Made by a program: the position numbers and the translations under genes. Under the pieces are notes generated by a model that was not told where the DNA came from, did not search any database, and saw only the letters and a list, made by a program, of their open reading frames with translations. Shown piece after piece: positions 1 to 5,311 of a DNA stretch of 5,311 nt; positions within the stretch are counted from its first letter, which is position 1, and each line of letters starts with the position of its first letter. The stretch is from an uncultured Rhodospirillaceae bacterium. Its GTDB lineage: Bacteria; Pseudomonadota; Alphaproteobacteria; RF32; CAG-239. The stretch lies in contig OMQZ01000093.1 in assembly GCA_900313355.1 (NCBI GenBank), forward strand, positions 1-5,311, read 5' to 3'.

Positions 1-52
1 CCACAAGAGATTTCTTTATGACGTCGTTATATAATTTTTCAAAATTTGCCAT
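1..52 (-). CDS. rplE: 50S ribosomal protein L5, N-terminal fragment (cut by window edge)
   Basis: The first 17 codons of a gene that runs off the left edge. The ATG is at 52-50 and reads MANFEKLYNDVIKKSLV. An AGGAG element at 61-65 lies 8 nt upstream and overlaps the TAG stop of L24. The fragment is too short to identify by domain. It fits the start of L5, where a short helix with a YND-like motif leads into the conserved core, and L5 is the gene that follows L24 in nearly all bacterial spc clusters. L5 is a 5S rRNA-binding protein of the 50S central protuberance that also contacts S13 and the P-site tRNA. The identification therefore rests mainly on gene order. Nothing suggests truncation other than the window edge. 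Confidence 0.85.
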   Translation of the reverse strand, partial: MANFEKLYNDVIKKSLV

Positions 53-63
53 AAAATTTTCTC

Positions 64-375
64 CTATTTATCGATTACTTCACCGGTTTTGCGAGCGACG
101 CGAACTTTTGTTCCTTTGTCGTTTTTATAGCCGACTTTGCTTGGCTTGCCGTTTGAGACAATCGCAACATTAGAAACATGAATAGCTGCTTCTTTGGTGA
201 TAATACCACCCGCGCTTGTTTGGCTCGGTTTGGTATGTCTTTTAACCATATTCACCCCAGAAACGATAACTTTGCTTTCTTTCGGCATAGCTTTCAAAAC
301 TTCGCCTGTTTTGCCTTTGTCATCGCCTGAGATAATGATGACTTGATCACCTTTTTTAATTTTCATTTTCGGCAT
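64..375 (-). CDS. rplX: 50S ribosomal protein L24
   Basis: L24 is one of the two early assembly-initiator proteins of the 50S subunit; it binds the 5' end of 23S rRNA and sits near the peptide exit tunnel. The 103-residue product has the usual bacterial length. A KOW motif occupies about residues 7-33 ([20 protein letters not shown]), followed by the conserved [11 protein letters not shown] segment (40-50) and the [15 protein letters not shown] strand region (56-70). Two ATGs compete, at 375 and 366. The upstream one is chosen because a perfect GGAGG at 383-387 lies 7 nt before it, while the second would sit 16 nt away. The start overlaps the L14 stop by one base (TAATG), so translation is probably coupled to L14. 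The stop is TAG and lies inside the Shine-Dalgarno element of L5. Confidence 0.98.
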   Translation of the reverse strand: MPKMKIKKGDQVIIISGDDKGKTGEVLKAMPKESKVIVSGVNMVKRHTKPSQTSAGGIITKEAAIHVSNVAIVSNGKPSKVGYKNDKGTKVRVARKTGEVIDK

Positions 376-743
376 TACAATACCTCCGGTGCTAATGAAA
401 TGATTTTCATAAATTTCTTTGCACGCAATTCCCTTGTAACAGGGCCAAAGATACGTGTGCCGACCGGCTCACCGTCTTTGTTGATCAAAACTGCGGCATT
501 GCTGTCAAAACGGATAACACTACCGTCTTTTCTGCGGATATCGCTGGCTGTTCTGACAATAACAGCTTTGCAGACATCACCTTTTTTTACACGGCCTTTC
601 GGCAATGCGTCTTTAACAGAAACAACAATAACATCACCCACTGTTGCATGCATTCTCTTGGACCCGCCAAGAACTTTTATGCACTGCACCTGACGTGCGC
701 CCGAATTATCGGCTACATCAAGGTTGGTTTGCATTTGTATCAT
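375..743 (-). CDS. rplN: 50S ribosomal protein L14
   Basis: L14 is a five-stranded beta-barrel 23S rRNA-binding protein at the subunit interface. It contributes to intersubunit bridges with 16S rRNA and is the docking site of the silencing factor RsfS. The 122-residue product is exactly the usual length. The start [17 protein letters not shown] matches the family start almost residue for residue. The family signature spans about residues 60-86 ([20 protein letters not shown]), and the conserved [13 protein letters not shown] lies at 95-107. An AAGGAA at 751-756 is 7 nt before the ATG. In E. coli this gene opens a separate spc operon behind its own promoter. Here it follows S17 after only 18 nt, so it is most likely cotranscribed with the S10 genes. 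Confidence 0.99.
   Translation of the reverse strand: MIQMQTNLDVADNSGARQVQCIKVLGGSKRMHATVGDVIVVSVKDALPKGRVKKGDVCKAVIVRTASDIRRKDGSVIRFDSNAAVLINKDGEPVGTRIFGPVTRELRAKKFMKIISLAPEVL
383..387 (-). promoter_or_regulatory. Shine-Dalgarno site that sets the L24 start
   Basis: GGAGG lies inside the last codons of L14, 7 nt before the ATG at 375. It is one of the strongest ribosome-binding sites in the window and decides between the two nearby L24 ATGs (375 and 366). Confidence 0.85.
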
Positions 744-761
744 ATTAATATTCCTTTTCTC

Positions 762-995
762 TTAGGCGTTATCAACAACGGTCCAAGCTTTGGTTTTTGA
801 ATACGGCTTAGATTCGATAATCGAAACCGTATCACCAACCTTGAACTGATTATTTTCATCGTGAGCGGCATATTTTTTGCTCTTCTTCACGAATTTTTTA
901 TAAACAGGATGCATAACCTGACGCTCTACTCTGACCACGACAGTTTTATCCTGCTTGTCTGAAACAACAACACCTTGAAGAATTCTTTTAGGCAT
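762..995 (-). CDS. rpsQ: 30S ribosomal protein S17
   Basis: S17 is a primary 16S rRNA-binding protein of the 30S body with an OB-fold, needed early in assembly. The product is 77 residues, a little shorter than the 84 of E. coli and typical of alphaproteobacteria. It has the N-terminal [18 protein letters not shown] strands (8-25), the basic [18 protein letters not shown] loop (32-49) and the C-terminal signature [18 protein letters not shown] (54-71). An AGGAG at 1003-1007 lies 7 nt upstream of the ATG and overlaps the TAG stop of L29. It sits between L29 and L14, as the last gene of the classical S10 cluster. Confidence 0.99.
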   Translation of the reverse strand: MPKRILQGVVVSDKQDKTVVVRVERQVMHPVYKKFVKKSKKYAAHDENNQFKVGDTVSIIESKPYSKTKAWTVVDNA

Positions 996-1005
996 GTTTT
1001 TTCTC

Positions 1006-1203
1006 CTAACTATTCTTCTTGCGCTCAGAAATGAGCGTGTTGATTTGAGCTATTTCTTTGCGAACCTTGCGAACTTGCGCTGTGTTCGTCAATTGCCCTG
1101 TTGATTGTTGGATGCGTAAATTGAATTGTTCTTTCTTATCTTGAACCAATTTATCTTCCAATTCATCAAGGCTCATAGCACGTAAATCTTTTGTTTTAAC
1201 CAT
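1006..1203 (-). CDS. rpmC: 50S ribosomal protein L29
   Basis: L29 is a small two-helix protein at the peptide exit tunnel, next to L23, and forms part of the platform used by trigger factor and SRP. The 65-residue product forms a long helical hairpin, with the conserved [15 protein letters not shown] at 24-38 and the second helix [18 protein letters not shown] at 41-58. The frame is open further upstream to a TTG at 1224. The ATG at 1203 is preferred because AGGAG at 1211-1215 lies 7 nt before it, because the family starts with a short M-x-K-x-x-(E/D)-L-R segment, and because it overlaps the L16 stop by one base (TAATG). Translational coupling to L16 is likely. The stop is TAG. Confidence 0.98.
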   Translation of the reverse strand: MVKTKDLRAMSLDELEDKLVQDKKEQFNLRIQQSTGQLTNTAQVRKVRKEIAQINTLISERKKNS

Positions 1204-1631
1204 TATGCTTCTCCTTTTTGGCAATTCAAGCGTTTAACAAATTTGCTTTTAACAGGCAATTTTGCTGCACCAAGCTCAAATGCTCTGCGCGCGGTCTCTT
1301 CATCGATACCTTTTGCTTCGAACATAATACGGCCCGGTTTAACTCTTGCAACCCAAAATTCGACAGCACCTTTACCTTTACCCATACGAACCTCTGCCGG
1401 TTTATCTGACACAGGAACATCAGGGAAAATTCGGATCCATAATTGTCCGGCTCTCTTCATCTCACGTGTAATCGCACGACGAGCTGCCTCGATTTGGCGA
1501 GCTGTAATACGTTCAGGAGTCAAAGCCTTCAAACCATAATCACCCAAATTTAAAGCGTATCCGCCTTTAGCCAGGCCGTGAATACGACCCTTATGCTGTT
1601 TACGGAACTTTATACGTTTTGGACTTAACAT
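1203..1631 (-). CDS. rplP: 50S ribosomal protein L16
   Basis: L16 is a late-assembling protein that organises the A-site tRNA-binding region of the 50S subunit near the base of the central protuberance. The product is 142 residues (136 in E. coli). Visible landmarks are the basic start [16 protein letters not shown], the [15 protein letters not shown] helix (42-56) and the invariant [20 protein letters not shown] (81-100). Arg82 corresponds to E. coli Arg81, which the oxygenase RoxA/YcfD hydroxylates; whether it is modified here cannot be seen. The C-terminus carries the [19 protein letters not shown] core, then a short tail ending NCQKGEA that is longer than in E. coli. A GAGGT element at 1641-1645 lies 9 nt before the ATG, in the 18-nt gap after S3. 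Confidence 0.99.
   Translation of the reverse strand: MLSPKRIKFRKQHKGRIHGLAKGGYALNLGDYGLKALTPERITARQIEAARRAITREMKRAGQLWIRIFPDVPVSDKPAEVRMGKGKGAVEFWVARVKPGRIMFEAKGIDEETARRAFELGAAKLPVKSKFVKRLNCQKGEA
1211..1215 (-). promoter_or_regulatory. Shine-Dalgarno site that sets the L29 start
   Basis: AGGAG lies inside the end of L16, 7 nt before the ATG at 1203. It supports that start over the upstream in-frame TTG at 1224, and places initiation at the L16 stop (TAATG). Confidence 0.85.
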
Positions 1632-1649
1632 TTTATTCTAACCTCACTA

Positions 1650-2318
1650 TTACTTTTGTTCACTAAGCTTCTTGTCCTGAGCCATCGGATCATGAGCCAT
1701 AATTTCGCCCTTATAAATCCAAACTTTAATGCCGCAGGCGCCATAAGTTGTATGAGCAGTTGAGGTTGCATAGTCAATGTCAGCGCGAAGCGTGTGCAAA
1801 GGAACTCTTCCTTCGCGATAATGTTCGGTACGTGCGATTTCCGCGCCACCCAAACGACCGCTGCAGCTAACCTTAATACCTTCTGCACCTAAGCGCAAAG
1901 CAGATTGCATCACGCGTTTCATAGCTCTTCTGAAAGCAACACGGCGTTCAAGCTGTTGTGCAACAGAATCAGCAACGAGTTGTGCATCTAACTCAGGTTT
2001 TCTGACCTCTAAAATGTTTAATTGTACTTCGGAAGATGTCAGTTTTTGAATTTCTTTTCTTAAAAATTCGATATCCTGACCTTTCTTACCGATAACAACA
2101 CCCGGTCTTGCTGAGTGAATTGTAACTCTGGCTTTCTTAGCAGGTCTTTCAATAACGATCTTGCTAATACCGGCTTGAGCCAATTTCTCTTTCAAGAATT
2201 CTTTAATTTTTAAATCTTCGTGGAGATAGTCGGTAAACTTCTCATCAGCATACCAACGCGAGTCCCAAGTGCGGTTTACACCTAAACGAAGACTTGTAGG
2301 ATTTACTTTCTGTCCCAT
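1650..2318 (-). CDS. rpsC: 30S ribosomal protein S3
   Basis: S3 lies on the 30S head, lines the mRNA entry tunnel and, with S4, provides the ribosomal helicase activity. The product is 222 residues, close to the E. coli 233. An N-terminal KH type-2 domain covers about residues 38-105 with its RNA-binding GKKG loop at 77-80. The C-terminal domain has [20 protein letters not shown] (107-126) and [19 protein letters not shown] (153-171). Arg130, Arg131 and Lys134 match the helicase residues R131, R132 and K135 of E. coli. The frame is open up to a TTG at 2348 inside L22. The ATG at 2318 is chosen because the universal start MGQKVNP begins there and GGGGAG at 2326-2331 lies 7 nt upstream. The gap after L22 is 4 nt. 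Confidence 0.99.
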   Translation of the reverse strand: MGQKVNPTSLRLGVNRTWDSRWYADEKFTDYLHEDLKIKEFLKEKLAQAGISKIVIERPAKKARVTIHSARPGVVIGKKGQDIEFLRKEIQKLTSSEVQLNILEVRKPELDAQLVADSVAQQLERRVAFRRAMKRVMQSALRLGAEGIKVSCSGRLGGAEIARTEHYREGRVPLHTLRADIDYATSTAHTTYGACGIKVWIYKGEIMAHDPMAQDKKLSEQK

Positions 2319-2322
2319 AGAC

Positions 2323-2694
2323 TTACTCCCCACGCTCTGTGACGACAACGGTCATTGAAGAGAAGGGCTTCAAAACGCGAGCTCCTCTGCCTCTGCCGCG
2401 TGCGTGCATACGTTTCATGACTAACCCTTTACCGACATAAGCTTCTGTAACGAAGAGTTTATCGATATTAAGGTTATGGTTATTTTCAGCATTTGCAATT
2501 GCAGATTTCAGCAATTGTAATGCAACTTTAGCTATTCTTCTCTTTGAGAAGGTTAACTCTGCAACAGCCTTTTCTGCGCTTAAACCACGAATGGTTTGAG
2601 CAACAAGGTTAAGTTTTCTCGGGCTGGTTCTAATCGAGCGGCAAGTTGCCATACAGCTCTTTGCGGCTTCTTTTTGATTATTTGTATTTGCCAT
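2323..2694 (-). CDS. rplV: 50S ribosomal protein L22
   Basis: L22 binds all domains of 23S rRNA, and its long beta-hairpin lines the peptide exit tunnel at the constriction. The product is 123 residues, longer than the 110 of E. coli because of an N-terminal extension of about 15-18 residues ([18 protein letters not shown]) before the [14 protein letters not shown] helix (20-33). Alphaproteobacterial L22 proteins commonly carry such an extension. The [13 protein letters not shown] segment is at 64-76. The tunnel hairpin is at about 88-108, with Met93-Lys94-Arg95 intact; deletion of the equivalent residues in E. coli gives macrolide resistance, and no such deletion is present. An internal ATG at 2652 is a possible alternative start. 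The ATG at 2694 has a better AAAGG at 2704-2708, 9 nt upstream, and lies 2 nt after the S19 stop. Confidence 0.98.
   Translation of the reverse strand: MANTNNQKEAAKSCMATCRSIRTSPRKLNLVAQTIRGLSAEKAVAELTFSKRRIAKVALQLLKSAIANAENNHNLNIDKLFVTEAYVGKGLVMKRMHARGRGRGARVLKPFSSMTVVVTERGE
2326..2331 (-). promoter_or_regulatory. Shine-Dalgarno site that sets the S3 start
   Basis: GGGGAG lies at the very end of the L22 coding region, encoding part of its last codons, and is 7 nt before the ATG at 2318. It supports MGQKVNP as the S3 start over the TTG at 2348. Confidence 0.85.
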
Positions 2695-2696
2695 GA

Positions 2697-2978
2697 TTAC
2701 TTACCTTTCTTTGCTGTTTTATCTGCGGCGTGACCGAAGAATGTTCTTGTAGGCGCAAATTCACCGAATTTATGACCAACCATTTCTTCTGTAACAAGTA
2801 CAGGGATAAATTTATGGCCATTGTGCACACCAAATGTCAAACCGACAAATTGCGGCAACATCGTTGAACGGCGCGACCAAATTTTAATCACTTCATTACG
2901 GCCCGAAGTTCTAGCTGCGTCAGCCTTCTTAAGAAGATAGCCGTCTACAAAAGGTCCTTTCCATACGGAACGTGTCAT
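2697..2978 (-). CDS. rpsS: 30S ribosomal protein S19
   Basis: S19 sits on the 30S head, pairs with S13 and forms bridges to the 50S central protuberance. The 93-residue product has the usual length (92 in E. coli). It shows the family start [18 protein letters not shown], the signature region [16 protein letters not shown] (31-46) and [20 protein letters not shown] (51-70), and the C-terminal [12 protein letters not shown] (72-83) followed by a basic tail. The Shine-Dalgarno AAGGAG at 2987-2992 lies 8 nt before the ATG and includes the last two bases of the L2 stop (TAAGGAG). It precedes L22 by 2 nt, so these two are almost certainly translated from one message in tandem. Confidence 0.99.
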   Translation of the reverse strand: MTRSVWKGPFVDGYLLKKADAARTSGRNEVIKIWSRRSTMLPQFVGLTFGVHNGHKFIPVLVTEEMVGHKFGEFAPTRTFFGHAADKTAKKGK

Positions 2979-2990
2979 TTAGCTTTCTCC

Positions 2991-3824
2991 TTATTTCTTG
3001 TTATCATGACGAGATCTCATAATAAAGCGATCTGTCTTCTTGTTAGAACGAGTCTTAGCACCCTTAGTCGGTTTACCCCAAGGTGTAACCGGATGACGGC
3101 CACCGGAGGTTCTGCCTTCACCACCACCATGCGGGTGATCAACCGGGTTCATTGCAACACCACGGGTAACCGGTCTGATACCGAGCCAACGCGAACGTCC
3201 GGCTTTACCCAATGATTTGTTTTGATTATCCGGATTAGAAACAGCACCAACTGTTGCTAAGCATTCCTCACGAACGATTCTGAGTTCGCCGGAACTTAAT
3301 TTAAGCTGAGCATAGCCTGCGTCTTTACCAACAACTTGAGCATAACAACCGGCTGAACGAACAAGCTGTCCGCCCTTGCCTGCCTTGAGCTCAACGTTGT
3401 GAACAATCGTACCGACCGGCATGCTCTTCAAAGGCATAGCATTACCCGGCTTAACATCTGCTTTTTGAGCAGAAATGATTTTATCGCCGGCTTTTAACCT
3501 TTGCGGAGCTAAAATATAAGCCTTTTCGCCATCATCATACTTAATCAAAGCAATGAAAGAAGTGCGGTTCGGATCATATTCTAATCTCTCGACTGTAGCT
3601 TCACAATCAAATTTATTACGTTTGAAGTCGATAATTCTCAGCTTGCGTTTGTGACCGCCGCCGATTCTCCGACTTGTGACATGCCCGAAGTTATCACGTC
3701 CGCCGGTTTTTCTCAAACCAACGGTTAAAGTTTTCTCAGGTTCTCCCTTATAGAGTTCGCTTCTGTCAACAATAATAAGCTGACGAAGACCTGGAGAAGT
3801 GGGCTTAAATGTTTTCAAAGTCAT
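2991..3824 (-). CDS. rplB: 50S ribosomal protein L2
   Basis: L2 is a large primary 23S rRNA-binding protein essential for subunit association and for peptidyl transferase activity; it forms bridge B7b. The product is 277 residues, the normal bacterial length (about 273-280). Order of landmarks: the N-terminal [10 protein letters not shown] (6-15), the basic [18 protein letters not shown] segment (52-69), an OB-fold to about residue 125, an SH3-like domain with the [15 protein letters not shown] strands (151-165), and the C-terminal signature [20 protein letters not shown] (223-242). His230 corresponds to E. coli His229, implicated in peptidyl transfer, and is present. AGGAA at 3832-3836 lies 7 nt before the ATG; the gap after L23 is 2 nt. 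Confidence 0.99.
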   Translation of the reverse strand: MTLKTFKPTSPGLRQLIIVDRSELYKGEPEKTLTVGLRKTGGRDNFGHVTSRRIGGGHKRKLRIIDFKRNKFDCEATVERLEYDPNRTSFIALIKYDDGEKAYILAPQRLKAGDKIISAQKADVKPGNAMPLKSMPVGTIVHNVELKAGKGGQLVRSAGCYAQVVGKDAGYAQLKLSSGELRIVREECLATVGAVSNPDNQNKSLGKAGRSRWLGIRPVTRGVAMNPVDHPHGGGEGRTSGGRHPVTPWGKPTKGAKTRSNKKTDRFIMRSRHDNKK

Positions 3825-3826
3825 AA

Positions 3827-4147
3827 TTAAATTCCTGTTGTAACATCAATATTTTGACCATCGGCAAGCGTAACCAATGCTTTCTTATAGTCAGAGCGTT
3901 CGCCTTTGCGACCTCTGAAGAATTTGGTCTTGCCGAACTGACGAATGGTATTTACCTTCTCTACTTTAACATTAAAGATTGCTTCAACAGCAGCTTTAAC
4001 ATCATCTTTCGAAGCATCTAAAGGAACCATAAAAGTTACCTTTCCGTTCTCCGAAACCATCATAGATTTTTCGGTAATAACCGGACGAACAATCGTATCA
4101 TACATTGAAGCTGACACTGTTTTTTCTTCTTTAGCTTTTTTTACCAT
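3827..4147 (-). CDS. rplW: 50S ribosomal protein L23
   Basis: L23 is the main docking site for trigger factor and SRP at the exit of the peptide tunnel. From the ATG at 4147 the product is 106 residues. A lysine-rich start is followed by [13 protein letters not shown] (16-28). Glu26 aligns with E. coli Glu18, the trigger-factor contact. The [20 protein letters not shown] helix region (41-60) and [20 protein letters not shown] (61-80) follow, and the end is IDVTTGI. The frame is also open to a TTG at 4168, but that would extend the L4 overlap to 28 nt and lacks a good ribosome-binding site. The chosen ATG overlaps the L4 stop by 7 nt (ATGGTAA). Its Shine-Dalgarno is weak (GAGAG at 4154-4158), so coupling to L4 translation is likely. 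An ATG at codon 15 is a less likely alternative. Confidence 0.96.
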   Translation of the reverse strand: MVKKAKEEKTVSASMYDTIVRPVITEKSMMVSENGKVTFMVPLDASKDDVKAAVEAIFNVKVEKVNTIRQFGKTKFFRGRKGERSDYKKALVTLADGQNIDVTTGI

Positions 4148-4764
4148 GTCAATCTCTCTTTCAAGCAATCAACTGCTTCTTTTGTTAATACGAGTTTGTC
4201 TTTTCTTAAGATGTCATAAACATTGGCACCGATTGTCGGTAAAACGTCAACACCAATGATGTTGCGGCTTGCCAATGCAAAGTTTACATCAACTTCCTTA
4301 CCGTCAATAATGAGGCAATTGTTCAAACCCATAACATTCAATTTGGCTTTCAAATCTTTTGTTTTCGGATCTGATAATTTTGCTTCATCAATAATGATAA
4401 GATTACCCTCTTTAGCTTTGGCAGAAAGAGCTGTTTTCAAACCAAGCTTTCTGAATTTTTTGGTCAAATCATGTTCATAAGAACGAACAACCGGACCAAA
4501 AACAACGCCGCCTTTTCTGAATTGAGTACCTTTTCTGGAACCCTGACGAGCGTTACCGCTTCCTTTTTGCTTGAACGGCTTTGCAGGCGTCAAAGCAACA
4601 TCAGAACGGCCTTTTGTGAGGTGTGTGCCTTGTTGTCTTCTGGCGAGCTGCCATAAAACAACACGGTGCAAAATGTCAGGACGAACTTCCATACCGAAAA
4701 TAGATTCGTCGAGTTCAATTGTACCGACATTTTTATTATCTAAATTTAAGATATCCTGTTTCAT
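4141..4764 (-). CDS. rplD: 50S ribosomal protein L4
   Basis: L4 binds 23S rRNA; its extended loop reaches into the peptide exit tunnel opposite L22. The product is 207 residues, the normal length. The globular start includes [22 protein letters not shown] (27-48). The tunnel loop spans about residues 50-95 and includes [15 protein letters not shown] (62-76) and GGVVFGP (85-91). The C-terminal alpha/beta part has [10 protein letters not shown] (120-129) and [20 protein letters not shown] (182-201). In E. coli L4 also represses the S10 operon through the leader ahead of S10; that leader would lie outside this window, so the same control cannot be judged. AAGGA at 4774-4778 lies 9 nt before the ATG. 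Residue 71 is Asn where I remember Arg in the GxGRAR family motif. Confidence 0.98.
   Translation of the reverse strand: MKQDILNLDNKNVGTIELDESIFGMEVRPDILHRVVLWQLARRQQGTHLTKGRSDVALTPAKPFKQKGSGNARQGSRKGTQFRKGGVVFGPVVRSYEHDLTKKFRKLGLKTALSAKAKEGNLIIIDEAKLSDPKTKDLKAKLNVMGLNNCLIIDGKEVDVNFALASRNIIGVDVLPTIGANVYDILRKDKLVLTKEAVDCLKERLTW
4154..4158 (-). promoter_or_regulatory. Weak Shine-Dalgarno-like site before L23
   Basis: GAGAG, within a purine-rich run at the end of L4, lies 6 nt before the L23 ATG at 4147. It is the poorest match to the anti-Shine-Dalgarno sequence among the genes here, at the junction with the longest overlap, which fits reinitiation after L4. Confidence 0.55.
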
Positions 4765-4781
4765 GTTATTTAATCCTTACG

Positions 4782-5311
4782 TTAAGCATTTTCAGCCTGA
4801 GTTTCGGCTTTAGCTGCAACAGGTTCTTGTGTCTGTTTCAATCCGGCAGGCATCGGCAATTTAACATTAGCAGATTTCTTAACGGCATCTGTAATACGAA
4901 CCCAAGAGTTTTCAGAGCCCGGAACAGCACCCTTAACCATAATCAAACCTTTGTCAGCATCAATAGCGGCAACCTTAAGATTTTGAACAGTAACTCGTTC
5001 AGAACCCATATGTCCGGCCATTTTCTTGCCTTTAAATACCTTACCCGGATCTTGTCTTTGTCCTGTAGAACCATGTGAACGGTGAGAAATAGAAACACCG
5101 TGTGAAGCTTCCAAACCGGCAAAGTTGTGGCGTTTCATAACACCTGCAAAACCCTTACCGATAGAAGTTCCGCAAACATCCACATATTGTCCTTCAACAA
5201 AGTGATTAGCGGATAATTCCTGACCGACAGAAAGAAGGCAATCTTCAGTTACTCTGAATTCGCCGAGTTTTTTCTTCGGTTCAACATTAGCTTTGGCAAA
5301 ATATCCCTTCA
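4782..5311 (-). CDS. rplC: 50S ribosomal protein L3, N-terminus cut by window edge
   Basis: L3 is an early assembly-initiator protein of the 50S subunit whose loop reaches toward the peptidyl transferase centre. The frame is open without a stop from 4784 to the right edge, giving 175 residues beginning [20 protein letters not shown]. By comparison with E. coli about 64 N-terminal residues lie outside the window. A GTG at 5183 is an in-frame valine codon (in YVDVCGTS) and not a start. The core [18 protein letters not shown] (48-65), the [20 protein letters not shown] segment (70-89) and [20 protein letters not shown] (91-110) follow. Gln86 of the fragment aligns with E. coli Gln150, methylated by PrmB. 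The protein ends in a roughly 35-residue tail rich in Lys, Pro, Ala and Glu that E. coli lacks but many alphaproteobacteria have. The stop is TAA, 17 nt before L4. Confidence 0.98.
   Translation of the reverse strand, partial: KGYFAKANVEPKKKLGEFRVTEDCLLSVGQELSANHFVEGQYVDVCGTSIGKGFAGVMKRHNFAGLEASHGVSISHRSHGSTGQRQDPGKVFKGKKMAGHMGSERVTVQNLKVAAIDADKGLIMVKGAVPGSENSWVRITDAVKKSANVKLPMPAGLKQTQEPVAAKAETQAENA

Noticed and set aside
343..693. Plus-strand open frame of 116 codons opposite L14 and the start of L24
   Set aside because: It lies antisense to well-conserved ribosomal genes, its protein resembles no family I know, and it is explained as a mirror of the coding constraint on the other strand.
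996..1005. Possible promoter or terminator in the short gaps between genes
   Set aside because: All gaps are 18 nt or shorter and are mostly occupied by ribosome-binding sites; I saw no hairpin followed by a T-run on the coding strand and no paired -35/-10 elements.
1625..1888. Minus-strand 87-codon frame overlapping S3
   Set aside because: It is a shifted frame of S3, whose own reading frame is intact and fully conserved here, so there is no sign of a frameshift or overlapping gene.
4719..5078. Plus-strand open frame of 119 codons opposite L3 and the start of L4
   Set aside because: Antisense to L3, with no recognisable domain; a composition artefact of the true coding strand.
4782..5183. 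A short L3 starting at the GTG codon at 5183
   Set aside because: The frame stays open to the right edge and the upstream codons read as normal L3 sequence (for example EFRV and [10 protein letters not shown]), so the GTG is an internal valine and L3 is only cut by the window.
1..5311. A hidden novel system, mobile element, CRISPR array or RNA gene inside the window
   Set aside because: Coding density is close to complete with standard ribosomal proteins in canonical order. No repeats, tRNA-like folds or foreign genes were seen, so the region is an ordinary conserved operon.

Overview
The window is one uninterrupted stretch of a bacterial ribosomal-protein operon, read entirely on the minus strand. 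From right to left (the direction of transcription) the order is L3 (5' part missing), L4, L23, L2, S19, L22, S3, L16, L29, S17, L14, L24 and the first 17 codons of L5. This is the canonical S10 cluster running straight into the start of the spc cluster. S10 (rpsJ) would be expected just past the right edge, and the rest of L5, then S14 and S8, past the left edge.

The organism looks like a low-GC (roughly 40% by eye) alphaproteobacterium. The L3 segment around its GQRQDPG motif, the N-terminally extended L22 and the N-terminal region of L23 resemble alphaproteobacterial versions as I remember them. The base composition is much lower than in most free-living members of that class. The finer lineage (for example Rickettsiales, Holosporales or the uncultured gut and environmental low-GC groups) cannot be fixed from this sequence alone.

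Layout: all junctions are tight. The gaps are 17, 2, 12, 2, 4, 18, 10, 18 and 11 nt, and three gene pairs overlap (L4/L23 by 7 nt, L16/L29 and L14/L24 by 1 nt each as TAATG). Every start has a Shine-Dalgarno-like element about 6-9 nt upstream, lying in the end of the preceding gene or in the short gap. In several cases the stop codon of the upstream gene is part of that element. There is no room for a conventional promoter or terminator anywhere in the window, including at the S17-L14 boundary where E. coli separates its S10 and spc operons.

The genes act together by supplying stoichiometric proteins of both subunits: S3, S17 and S19 for 30S, and L2, L3, L4, L5, L14, L16, L22, L23, L24 and L29 for 50S. 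The conserved functional residues I could check are present (the L2 His near the peptidyl transferase centre, the L3 methylated Gln, the L16 hydroxylated Arg, the S3 helicase Arg/Lys residues, and the L23 trigger-factor Glu). I found no RNA genes, mobile elements, repeats or CRISPR arrays. This is an ordinary core region and I see no undescribed system in it; the findings below are small.
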